Shown here piece after piece: positions 24,614 through 32,651 of a stretch of 64,000 bases of DNA. Every line of letters starts with the position of its first letter. Positions within the stretch are counted from its first letter, which is position 1. The position numbers and the translations under genes are program-made. Under the pieces are notes generated by a model. The model did no database searches. It was not told where the DNA came from and saw only the letters and a list, made by a program, of their open reading frames with translations. The stretch is taken from positions 40,367-104,366 of the forward strand of contig CADCBQ010000003.1 in NCBI GenBank assembly GCA_902799745.1, in the 5' to 3' direction. This DNA comes from Fibrobacter succinogenes (GTDB lineage: Bacteria; Fibrobacterota; Fibrobacteria; Fibrobacterales; Fibrobacteraceae).

Positions 24614-25231
24614 ATGACATTTTCGACACTTTTTACAATTATTATCGCACTCGTACTTTTGCGCATCTTTTGGTTAAAAATCAAAGATGTGAGCATGCAA
24701 AGTGAATCGTTCAAGAGACTTCCGCCCAAAGATCAGCTTGCCGTGCTCAAAGAATGCCTTTTGAACAACCCGACCGAGACAAATTTGCAGAATTTGAAAG
24801 AATTCGCAGAAAAAAACAGCATCATTCTCGATACGGAATCTTACCGGCCATTCCTCAAAAAGCAACAGGAACTGAGCAGGCGTAAAGACGCCCTGGTCGA
24901 AGACAATGAACTTTTCACAGCCGAATCCGAATGGGTCGACAAAATCCGCCCCTTGGAATTTGAGCAGGCAAAAATCGCCAAACAGGAAAACCGTCCCGAG
25001 GACTACCTTTTACATTCGCTCGAAGGCATCGCTAGACTCTACTCGGATAACGCCATTCTAAGCGAACTGGACGCTCTAGTTCAGGATTACCCTAAAGCCG
25101 AGCAACTCGCCCAAGGGTACCGCCAGCTGATGGAACTCAGGGACACCAGCGGAGCCGACGACGAATCGCTCAAAAAACTTCGTAACGCCAAGGAATCTTG
25201 GGAAAAATCCCTTCTGGATATTGAATCGTGA
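24614..25231 (+). CDS. Membrane-anchored helical protein, unknown function
   Basis: 205 residues, not recognised. One N-terminal transmembrane helix (about 2-22: TFSTLFTIIIALVLLRIFWL) is followed by a charged, entirely helical cytoplasmic or periplasmic part. It has repeated Leu/Glu/Lys patterns compatible with a short tetratricopeptide-like or coiled-coil fold (about 85-200). The stop overlaps the topoisomerase GTG by four bases (GTGA), so translation is coupled. No Shine-Dalgarno sequence is clear before its ATG. The link to topoisomerase III may be only operonic. Confidence 0.7.
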   Translation: MTFSTLFTIIIALVLLRIFWLKIKDVSMQSESFKRLPPKDQLAVLKECLLNNPTETNLQNLKEFAEKNSIILDTESYRPFLKKQQELSRRKDALVEDNELFTAESEWVDKIRPLEFEQAKIAKQENRPEDYLLHSLEGIARLYSDNAILSELDALVQDYPKAEQLAQGYRQLMELRDTSGADDESLKKLRNAKESWEKSLLDIES

Positions 25232-28017
25232 TTCTACTGGTCGCCGAAAAGCCCTCTGTCGCAAACCAACACTACCGTCCCATGCTGGAGCGGTTGGAAG
25301 GGGAAAAATTTACCCAAGGCGACGGATGCCTGATCGGCAAGAATCACTGCATTACTTGGTGCGTGGGTCACTTGATTACGCTTGCACCGCTTGACGCCTA
25401 CCCCGGATTCGAGGGCGGTTGGCGACTTTCGAATTTGCCCCTACTCCCTGAAAAATTCAAGCTCATGGAAATCGAGAGCACCAAGAAGCAACTGAATGTG
25501 GTGCGCCAAATGATGGAGCAGGCCGACGTACTCGTGAACGGCGCGGATGCTGGCCGTGAAGGTAACCTGATTTTTGACCTGGTTCTCGATTACACCCCTT
25601 CTTTTAAGCAAAAGACAATCAAGCGCCTATGGGTGAACAGCTATGTAGCCAAGGACTTGGACAAAGCCTGGAAAAACTTGGAAGATGCCACCCAGCGCGT
25701 GAATTTGAGCTATGCAGCCCGTTTAAGACAACGAGCCGACTGGATGGTAGGCCTGAACGCGACACGAGCCTACACGCTTACGGCAGGGCGCGGCAAGATG
25801 ATTTCAGTGGGTCGCGTGCAAACTCCCACGCTCAACTTGATTGTAGAACGCGACACAATCGTAGAGCAATTCAAGGAACTGTTTTACTACAGCGTCGTAG
25901 GCACATGGAAAGGATTCCAAGCTCAATTTGTCAAACGAGAAGAAGACGCCAAGGGTGAAGCGAACCTAAAAGTAGCCGTCTTTGAAAAAGAGGCGGAGGC
26001 GAATTCGGTTGTAGCGCGCTGCGTCCCTCCTGCCGAAGCGACTATCGCCAAAATTGACAACCAGCAGAAAAAGCAATTTCCGCAAAAGCCGTTCGACCTG
26101 ACCGAATTGCAGAAAGAGGGTAACAAGCGTTTTAAATACAGCGCCCAGCAAGTTCTAGATTGCGCCCAGAACCTGTACGAAAAGAAACTGCTGACATACC
26201 CGCGTACCGATTCGCAGTACCTGCCCGATACCATGAAGCAAGAGGCATTCGCCCTCGCGCAAAAATTGGCGACACCCGAGCAGCAAAAGTTTTTCCGAAA
26301 TTTCGACGAAAATTTCGTCTTTATCAATTCGAGCAAGGTGACGGACCACTTTGCCATTATCCCCACCGGCGAAAAGCCTAATGACCTCCCAGAAATGGAG
26401 CAAAAGATTTACGACCTTGCCAAGGAACGCTTTGTGCAGGCGTGGCTTAAGCCGTACGTGTGGGACGAAATGGAAGTGATTCTTGAGGCGAAAGACGAGA
26501 GACGAGAGACGAGAGAATTATTCCGTTTAAAGCTCAAGCGCAACGAAGATCTCGGTTTCCGCGCACTCGTCAAAGAGACGAAAGACGACAAGAAAAAAGC
26601 GAAGGGCAAAAAAGGCGACGCCGAATCCAAGGACGCCGAGGGCAAAGGCGACAGCGACGACATCACGAATTTGGTCGAAGCATTCCCTGAATGGAATGCC
26701 GGCGACAGAGCACCCTTCGATAGCGTCGAATTGCAAAAGAAAAAGAAGAGCAAGCCTAAATACTATACCGAGGCCACGCTCCTCGCAGCAATGAAAACCG
26801 CCGGTAAGCAAATCGAAAACGAAGAGCTTGCCGAAGCCATGAAAGACCGCGGCTTGGGTACGCCTGCAACGCAGGCTGGCATTATCGAAACACTCAAGAA
26901 ACGCGGATTCATTGAAGCGCAAAAGAATTATCTGGTAAGCACCGCCCGCGGGCGCGAAGTAATCGCCTTGATGGATGAAAAAGTCAAATCGCCCGAAATG
27001 ACTGGCGAATGGGAATACAAGCTTTCGCAGGTCGAAAAAGGAACGCTTGCCCCCGCAGAATTCCGCGACGGAATCGTTGAATACGTGAAGCAGCTGTTCG
27101 CAGACTTACATGCGCGATACGGCTGCCAGTTCGAGCGCGAAACCGTAACCGAGGCGATTCCATGTCCCAAGTGCGGGAGCGCGCTCGAAGTAGCCCCTTG
27201 GGGCTACGTGTGCCCCAAAGCCGAATGCGGATTCCGATTCGGGCACACCGTGGCAGGCAAGATGCTCGCCCATGCCGAAATCAAGAAGCTACTTGCCGGC
27301 GAAACCGTCGGACCGGTTTCTGGATTCAAGAGCAAGAAAGGCACCGATTTTTCAGCAAAGCTCTCCGTCGACAAAGATTTCAACATTCAGTTTGAATTCG
27401 AAAGCGACGGCAAATTCCACGGGCAGAAAACAGAATACAAATGCCCCCTCTGCGGCGCCACTCTCGAAGAAAACAAGAACGCCTTATTCTGCACCGGCGT
27501 AACCGACGGTGTTGATTGCAAATTTACGCTATTCAAGACCGTCGCAGGCCACACGCTTACCGCCGCCGAAATCGGCGAGCTCTTTACTAACGGCGAAACG
27601 CCGCTGATTCAAGATTTCAAGAGCAAGAAAGGCTCCGATTTCGCAGCACGCCTCAAATGGGGCGAAGGCGCCGACAAGGGTCGCACCGTTTTTGAATTCA
27701 TGCGCAGGAATCTCCCCTGCCCCGTTTGCGGCGATCAATTGCGTTTCCGCAGCGGAACATCGGGCCAAGGAGCAAACGAGGCTACACACGCCGCTTACGT
27801 GTGCATGAACCCGCAATGTGGCTTTGGCATTCCGCAAGTATTCTATCAGCGTAAATTCACCGACGAAGAAGTCGAAGGTTTGCTCAAGAACAAGTTCACG
27901 CCGGTTCTTGAACCGTTCAAAAAGAACGATACGACCTTCCGCGCGGCACTCGAAATCCGCGACGGCGGCAAACTCGCCTTCAACAAATTAACCGTCGAAG
28001 TTATCTCTCAAAAATAA
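25228..28017 (+). CDS. topB: DNA topoisomerase III (type IA) with C-terminal zinc repeats
   Basis: 929 residues, longer than Escherichia coli TopB (653). GTG start overlapping the previous gene. Toprim domain: LLVAEKPSVA at the N-terminus and NGADAGREGNLIF near 105-118. The type IA body has RLWVNSYVAKDLDKAW, MISVGRVQTPTL and the catalytic Tyr324 in LLTYPRTDSQYLP. A Lys/Asp-rich insert (about 450-485) interrupts the fold. The C-terminal 280 residues contain three CxxC zinc-ribbon units (CPKCG, CPLCG, CPVCG) alternating with topo_C_zn-like SGFKSKKGTDFSAKL repeats. The enzyme decatenates DNA using a covalent Tyr-DNA intermediate. A heptanucleotide repeat lies in the coding sequence. Confidence 0.92.
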   Translation: MILLVAEKPSVANQHYRPMLERLEGEKFTQGDGCLIGKNHCITWCVGHLITLAPLDAYPGFEGGWRLSNLPLLPEKFKLMEIESTKKQLNVVRQMMEQADVLVNGADAGREGNLIFDLVLDYTPSFKQKTIKRLWVNSYVAKDLDKAWKNLEDATQRVNLSYAARLRQRADWMVGLNATRAYTLTAGRGKMISVGRVQTPTLNLIVERDTIVEQFKELFYYSVVGTWKGFQAQFVKREEDAKGEANLKVAVFEKEAEANSVVARCVPPAEATIAKIDNQQKKQFPQKPFDLTELQKEGNKRFKYSAQQVLDCAQNLYEKKLLTYPRTDSQYLPDTMKQEAFALAQKLATPEQQKFFRNFDENFVFINSSKVTDHFAIIPTGEKPNDLPEMEQKIYDLAKERFVQAWLKPYVWDEMEVILEAKDERRETRELFRLKLKRNEDLGFRALVKETKDDKKKAKGKKGDAESKDAEGKGDSDDITNLVEAFPEWNAGDRAPFDSVELQKKKKSKPKYYTEATLLAAMKTAGKQIENEELAEAMKDRGLGTPATQAGIIETLKKRGFIEAQKNYLVSTARGREVIALMDEKVKSPEMTGEWEYKLSQVEKGTLAPAEFRDGIVEYVKQLFADLHARYGCQFERETVTEAIPCPKCGSALEVAPWGYVCPKAECGFRFGHTVAGKMLAHAEIKKLLAGETVGPVSGFKSKKGTDFSAKLSVDKDFNIQFEFESDGKFHGQKTEYKCPLCGATLEENKNALFCTGVTDGVDCKFTLFKTVAGHTLTAAEIGELFTNGETPLIQDFKSKKGSDFAARLKWGEGADKGRTVFEFMRRNLPCPVCGDQLRFRSGTSGQGANEATHAAYVCMNPQCGFGIPQVFYQRKFTDEEVEGLLKNKFTPVLEPFKKNDTTFRAALEIRDGGKLAFNKLTVEVISQK
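26494..26514 (+). repeat. Heptanucleotide repeat (GACGAGA)x3 inside topB
   Basis: Three exact copies encode part of DERRETREL. Three units keep the frame; gain or loss of one unit would shift it. Confidence 0.75.
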
Positions 28018-28034
28018 GTTGAACCCCTTTGGAG

Positions 28035-28071
28035 TTCTTTGTTTTGTGACATCGAGTCACAAAACAAAGAA
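28035..28071. terminator. Perfect 16-base-pair dyad after topB
   Basis: TTCTTTGTTTTGTGAC and GTCACAAAACAAAGAA with a 5-base loop start 18 bases after the topB stop. There is no T run on the plus strand, but the stem itself is T-rich; it may stop transcripts or protect the topB 3' end. Confidence 0.55.
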
Positions 28072-28095
28072 AGGCCCCTCTAACGAGGAGCCTTT
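28070..28095 (-). terminator. Hairpin, likely minus-strand terminator
   Basis: AAAGGCTCCTC / GAGGGGCCTTT (11 pairs, one G-U, loop GTTA on the minus strand) followed by CTTTGTTTTG. It would end transcription from the 28294-29592 gene after reading across the antisense of the SRP RNA gene. Confidence 0.55.
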
Positions 28096-28112
28096 CCTAA
28101 GAAGGAGAAAAT

Positions 28113-28207
28113 ATGAATCGGTATGTGGAACCTTGAACCTATCAGGAGGGGAGCAATGATAGTGTCGTTTCAGGATTTACCCTTCTACCGTTCACGATAC
28201 CAAATAT
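28113..28207 (+). ncRNA. ffs: Probable signal recognition particle RNA, small bacterial type
   Basis: The segment carries the conserved SRP S-domain words in order: TGAACC (28134-28139), CAGG (28143-28146), AGCA (28152-28155) and AGTG (28161-28164). CTATCA (28139-28144) pairs with TGATAG (28157-28162), GGTAT (28120-28124) with ATACC (28197-28201), and GTG/AAC (28125-28131, one bulged G) with GTT/CAC. This folds as one long hairpin of about 95 nt, the size of 4.5S RNA. The apical stem that normally holds the GGAA tetraloop is shortened to AGGGG. SRP RNA binds Ffh and targets membrane proteins. Ends are approximate and the promoter is not resolved. Confidence 0.6.
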
Positions 28208-28293
28208 ACCCATTTATTTGCCCGTAGGAACTACCAAATTTCTTATTTTCTAAAACCGTTTCGATTACATTTTCGAACTAGGTAAACTAGCGT

Positions 28294-29592
28294 TTACTCT
28301 TCGCGGAAAATGATCTTGCACTTCGGAACAAAACGGAAACCACCGCGGCGGTGACGTTCAATTTCGAAGAACTTCTTAACGCCTTCGGACGGATGTTCCG
28401 GATCGTCAGAACCGTTGATATGAGCAATCACGCGGTTCAAACGGCTTTCGAAATTCGGACGCAGCGGGTCCATGCAAATGGACGGATCGCGCTTGAATTC
28501 ACGGTTTTCAAATTCTTCACGGCCAGTGGCGCTGTATTCACGCAGCAAGTTGCGGAGAATACGAGCAGGCACGTTGCGCATCAAGTGCTTGTTGTTCACC
28601 GAAATAGAATCATCGCTCTTGTAGTAGATGATTGTCACGGAGTCGTTCATGGCTTCAAGGAGCTGTTCCTGGGCCTTCTGGATAGGTTCCCAAGAATCAA
28701 ATTCCTGCTTAACAACAGCGCTCATGAGCTTGTTGAACGGTTCCGGAGCGACCACGTTGGCCTTATAATCAAAGTAGACCACGCTAGCCGGTGCGCCGTA
28801 ATAGCAACCCTTATGAATCAGGACAGCGCCCACCTTTTCGTCAATGACGTCTTCGGTAGCGCGAATGCAAGCCATCTTCTTTTCGGCTTCAAATTCCCAT
28901 TCAAGGCCATATTCAGCAAGGCAATCACCAAAGGTCATATACTTACCGACCTGGCGGCCATTCACGTACACGCAACCATCATCACGAACTTCGGCTGTTG
29001 CACGGTTTTCAAGAGCTTCAACAAAGGAGGTCTGAGATGCCTTGTATTCAATCAGTTCATACTGAGGCGTGTTCAAGAAAATGGGACCCAACTGCACCAG
29101 GCCGTTGAACCAGCGCATGGGGTTCGTAATCAGCATGCCCGGAGAATCGAAACGGTAGGTGAAGTATTCCTTGCGGAAGCCATCGACCAAATCACGGCGA
29201 AGGAACTTCGAATTCGTGAGCAAGGGATAGCGTTTCGGAATAATATCGAGGCAGAGTTGACGGACGTCTTCGGTCGCATAGAACTGAGAAACGTACGGGA
29301 GGTAAGAGCGAAGCACGCTACGTGCGGGAACCGCTTCGAACGCAGCACAGCGCTTAATGATGCTCTGCACGAAAGCGTCCGGGTTTTCGCCTCTTTCATA
29401 GAGCCAATTCACCACATTGTTCATGATTAAACGGTGAATGCCTTCGTCTACAAACGAATCCTCAAAGTATATATCATTAAGGACCTTAACCGTAAAGCGC
29501 GGATCACGCTTAATGAGAGTCAAGATATCCTTGACAGGATATGAGATGAGCAACTCAATATGAGTCAACTGAAGGAATAGGTTAGAAAGCAC
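28294..29592 (-). CDS. Conserved-looking protein of unknown function
   Basis: 432 residues, not recognised. It uses a GTG start at 29592 with GAGGT a few bases upstream. No signal peptide, membrane helix or known catalytic motif is evident. The N-terminal 150 residues are mostly helical (LIKRDPRFTVKVLNDIYFED, IMNNVVNWLYERGENP). The centre holds a short beta segment (RDDGCVYVNGRQVGKYMTFG) resembling a forkhead-like or small regulatory fold only superficially. The C-terminal 100 residues contain basic blocks (RHRRGGFRFVPKCKI). Codon use matches neighbouring housekeeping genes, so it is probably a native cytoplasmic protein. It is divergent from mutL. Confidence 0.7.
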   Translation of the reverse strand: MLSNLFLQLTHIELLISYPVKDILTLIKRDPRFTVKVLNDIYFEDSFVDEGIHRLIMNNVVNWLYERGENPDAFVQSIIKRCAAFEAVPARSVLRSYLPYVSQFYATEDVRQLCLDIIPKRYPLLTNSKFLRRDLVDGFRKEYFTYRFDSPGMLITNPMRWFNGLVQLGPIFLNTPQYELIEYKASQTSFVEALENRATAEVRDDGCVYVNGRQVGKYMTFGDCLAEYGLEWEFEAEKKMACIRATEDVIDEKVGAVLIHKGCYYGAPASVVYFDYKANVVAPEPFNKLMSAVVKQEFDSWEPIQKAQEQLLEAMNDSVTIIYYKSDDSISVNNKHLMRNVPARILRNLLREYSATGREEFENREFKRDPSICMDPLRPNFESRLNRVIAHINGSDDPEHPSEGVKKFFEIERHRRGGFRFVPKCKIIFREE

Positions 29593-29693
29593 TTTTACCT
29601 CACTCTAATGAATGGTATTTTTTGAAAAACGCCACTCAGCCTTTTCGTACTATTAATTTAGCAAAAAAAATATGATTTTCACCCCCAAAAGGC

Positions 29694-29701
29694 TATATTT
29701 G
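29694..29701 (+). promoter_or_regulatory. TATATTTG promoter-like box of mutL
   Basis: GGCTATATTTGGGGC ends four bases before the mutL ATG, leaving no room for a Shine-Dalgarno sequence. Confidence 0.6.
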
Positions 29702-29705
29702 GGGC

Positions 29706-31607
29706 ATGAAATCGGCTGAAATACACGTTTTATCGGATGAAATCATCAATAAAATTGCTGCTGGCGAGGTGATCGAGCGCCCCGCCTCAGCCGTAAAAGA
29801 GCTGATTGAAAACGCCATTGACGCAGGAGCCTCCCGTATACAGGTTTCCATCGAAGAAGGTGGCAAGAAAAAAATCCAAGTCACCGACAACGGGAAAGGC
29901 ATGAATGCCGCCGATTTGGACTTGTGCTACCTGCGTCATACCACGTCGAAGCTCTTTAATGCAGACGACTTATTCCATTTACAGACAAATGGTTTTAGAG
30001 GCGAAGCCGTCGCATCGATTGCCGCCGTATCCAAATTAACGATTACGAGCGCCACCGACGACGGCGATTCCGGCCGAATTATCCTAGAAGGCGGAAATGT
30101 TGTTCAAAAACAGGACGTTCAGGCTAGCCGAGGCACGACCTTTTTAGTCGAAAACTTGTTCTACAACACGCCCGTCCGCCGTAACTTTTTAAGCAGCGAA
30201 ACGGCCGAAAGTACGCGAATTTTCGATGTTGTTCTAAAAACAGCCATTGCGCACCCCGAAATCCGATTCGATTACAAGGTTGGCGACAAGACGGTTTTCA
30301 CCGGTGTTCCGGGCGAACTCCGCAACCGAATTGCCGAAGCGATTGGCTCTAAAATCGCCAAGGTCCTTTTGCCGGTTGACTACACCGAAGCGGGAGTCCA
30401 CGTTTGGGGCTTTGTATCCCCCACCACAGAAACAAACGGCAAGCGCAACCACCAATTTTTGTTCATCCGCAACCGTCCGATCGAAAGCAAGATGATCAGC
30501 AAGGCGGTGCAACAGGCGTATGAGCCTTACGGCGCCCAGTGCAAACCCGTTTCGGTCCTGTTCCTGGACATGCCCGATATGGAATTTGACGTAAACGTGC
30601 ACCCCGCCAAGCGAGAAGTCCGTTTCGCCAACCAAAATCTGGTATTCCTGGTGGTCGCCCACGCCATTCGCGACACATTCACCAAGGACATGGAGGCAAG
30701 CTCTCCGCTCATTGACTTGAGTGAAGAAATCGCAGGTCTCGGCAGTACAAGCGACATAAAAGACAATTCTCCCAAGGTTCCTTACGGGTTCGAAGAGCCG
30801 CTTGCAAAACCAACGACCAACCCTGCTAAGCCCGCTTTTGCAACGAGCGAAACCGTCGGCGGCATTCCCGAAATGTCGAATTTTCCTGCAAACAGCTTTA
30901 CCTTCGAGAAGCCGCGCAAGAGCGCTCCGCAGAGCGATCTGATCCAAGACATGTTCAGCACGCCCGAAGCAGGCAAGGTGATTTCGCTCGAAGGCAAGGT
31001 CAACGAAGTCGCAGAACCCAACGTGCAGTGGACTCCGCCGACATTTTTCCAGATTGCAAACACCTACATTGCCGGCGACGATTCCAATGGACTCCTGGTA
31101 ATTGACCAACATGCAGCCCATTCTCGAGTCCTATACGAACAAGCGCTTGAAACTCTAAAGAACGGTTCCGCCCTCGATAGCCAGGAACTTTTGTTCCCGG
31201 AACTTTTGGAACTTTCCAAACTTGAAGTTGAGGCTCTAAAATCGGTTGAAGACCAATTCAAGCATTTGGGCTTTTATATCGAACACTTCGGCGGCGAGAC
31301 CTACCAGATTCGCGCCATCCCAAGCGCTCTCCCGCTTTCACGCGCCATCAAGGCTGTCAAGGACTTTTTGGACAGCATCGGAGACGAAGGCAAGGGCGAA
31401 GGGGACATGGTCAAGGTGCAAGATACCATCGCCAAAGCATGGGCAAGCACAAACGCGTACCAAGCAGGCGACAAGCTAAAGCCCGAAGAAATGGCAGCCC
31501 TTGTCAATCAGCTGATGCTGACCGAGGAACCGCTTAAGTCTCCCTATGGGCACCCGACTTTACTGCGATTCACATTAGACGAATTGGCAAAGAAATTCAA
31601 GCGCTAA
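29706..31607 (+). CDS. mutL: DNA mismatch repair protein MutL
   Basis: 633 residues. The GHKL ATPase is intact: IAAGEVIERPASAVKELIEN with the catalytic Glu, NAIDAGA, VTDNGKGM, RHTTSKL, GFRGEAVASI and RGTTFLVENLFYNTP. A linker (about 330-450) joins the dimerisation domain. There the endonuclease-site motifs of MutL nucleases are degenerate: DQHAAHSR at 467 has Ser where the metal-binding Glu is expected, the ACR-type motif is ASTNAYQAGD, and CPHGRP is SPYGHP. The protein therefore probably couples MutS to repair without its own nicking activity. A possible leaderless start follows a TATATTTG box. The 3' end overlaps convergent lpxB by 33 bases. Confidence 0.93.
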   Translation: MKSAEIHVLSDEIINKIAAGEVIERPASAVKELIENAIDAGASRIQVSIEEGGKKKIQVTDNGKGMNAADLDLCYLRHTTSKLFNADDLFHLQTNGFRGEAVASIAAVSKLTITSATDDGDSGRIILEGGNVVQKQDVQASRGTTFLVENLFYNTPVRRNFLSSETAESTRIFDVVLKTAIAHPEIRFDYKVGDKTVFTGVPGELRNRIAEAIGSKIAKVLLPVDYTEAGVHVWGFVSPTTETNGKRNHQFLFIRNRPIESKMISKAVQQAYEPYGAQCKPVSVLFLDMPDMEFDVNVHPAKREVRFANQNLVFLVVAHAIRDTFTKDMEASSPLIDLSEEIAGLGSTSDIKDNSPKVPYGFEEPLAKPTTNPAKPAFATSETVGGIPEMSNFPANSFTFEKPRKSAPQSDLIQDMFSTPEAGKVISLEGKVNEVAEPNVQWTPPTFFQIANTYIAGDDSNGLLVIDQHAAHSRVLYEQALETLKNGSALDSQELLFPELLELSKLEVEALKSVEDQFKHLGFYIEHFGGETYQIRAIPSALPLSRAIKAVKDFLDSIGDEGKGEGDMVKVQDTIAKAWASTNAYQAGDKLKPEEMAALVNQLMLTEEPLKSPYGHPTLLRFTLDELAKKFKR

Positions 31608-32648
31608 CGACTCAAGCATTTGACCGACAGCGAGCTTTTCAAAAAGCTCTTTCGCAACATTTTCTTTTTCACCCTTGGCAAACGAGCATAATTTTTCCCC
31701 GGACCACGGGGGGACGATGTGTTCTGAGAACACAAGACGATTCAGAATAATGTTCGGCAATGCGAAAAATTTTGTCTTGATAAATAAGCTGCCTAGGCAA
31801 TAGGTCAAAGCATCAGGCTTGGTGCAAACAACCATCGGGCAACCCGCCAAGGCCAGTTCCAGGGTCGATGTTCCAGGGGCAGACAAAGCATATTCAGCAC
31901 GTTGATACAAAGCCATACGCTCTTTCGCACTTTGCGGAGCAAGCACCACTTGGACACCAAATTTTTCAAATACGGGAACCAAATCCTGACGCGCCGCCAC
32001 CACAACCACATTTTTAGCATTTTGCACCGCTTTCAGGTAAATCGGCAGGTTACGGAGCGCCTGCGACTTACGGCTCCCGGGAAGAAGGAGAACCTGGCTT
32101 GTAGCATCGCGACGATCCTCGTTGCAGCCACCTATATTTTTGATTTCAGCAAACGGATGCTGCACGCGCACGACATTGCACCCCGCCTTGGCATAAACCC
32201 GTTCTTCAAAATCGAAGAACACCGCCAGTTTGACATACGAATTTCGAGCAAGAACTTTTGCGCGTTTACGTTTCCACGCCCACACTTGCGGAGGCGCCAC
32301 ATACAACGCAGGTTTGCGGAGCTCCCCTGCTCGTGCCACCAGTTTCATATTAAAGCCAGGATAATCGACAGCAATCAGTCCAAGACATTCCGGCGATTCT
32401 AGCGCAATCTTTAACGCATTAAAGCTCTGTCGCAGCCTAAAATACTTGGGCAACACATCGCCAAAACCAGAAACCGGCAAGGTTTCAAAATCAACCAAGG
32501 GTTGCATTCCTGCCGCTTGCATGCGGAGGCCACCCGAGCCTTTCACAGCAAATTTTTGAGAAACGAGAGCCTTGACCAAGGGTTCGCCAATACAGTCCCC
32601 GGAATCTTCGCCGGCACAAATCAAAATGTACGGTTCACCCGCCATCAT
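31575..32648 (-). CDS. lpxB: Lipid-A-disaccharide synthase
   Basis: 357 residues. LpxB joins UDP-diacylglucosamine and lipid X to form the lipid A disaccharide at the inner membrane. Motifs: ICAGEDSGD near the N-terminus, GSGGLRMQAAGMQ, AVDYPGFNMKL, YVAPPQVWAWKRKRA, VLLLPGSRKSQ and the sugar-nucleotide site APGTSTLELAL. Its presence implies an LPS outer membrane. The start follows the dnaE stop by three bases with tandem ATG codons, so it is co-transcribed with dnaE; lpxB and dnaE also neighbour each other in enterobacteria. Its 3' end overlaps convergent mutL by 33 bases. Confidence 0.92.
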   Translation of the reverse strand: MMAGEPYILICAGEDSGDCIGEPLVKALVSQKFAVKGSGGLRMQAAGMQPLVDFETLPVSGFGDVLPKYFRLRQSFNALKIALESPECLGLIAVDYPGFNMKLVARAGELRKPALYVAPPQVWAWKRKRAKVLARNSYVKLAVFFDFEERVYAKAGCNVVRVQHPFAEIKNIGGCNEDRRDATSQVLLLPGSRKSQALRNLPIYLKAVQNAKNVVVVAARQDLVPVFEKFGVQVVLAPQSAKERMALYQRAEYALSAPGTSTLELALAGCPMVVCTKPDALTYCLGSLFIKTKFFALPNIILNRLVFSEHIVPPWSGEKLCSFAKGEKENVAKELFEKLAVGQMLESLALEFLCQFV

Positions 32649-32651
32649 CTT

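Noticed and set aside
28156..28227. A 23-codon ORF with a very strong GGAGGGG ribosome-binding site, and a 7-codon ORF at 28113-28136
   Set aside because: Both lie within the SRP-RNA-like hairpin; the apparent ribosome-binding site is part of its apical loop. The peptides are not distinctive.
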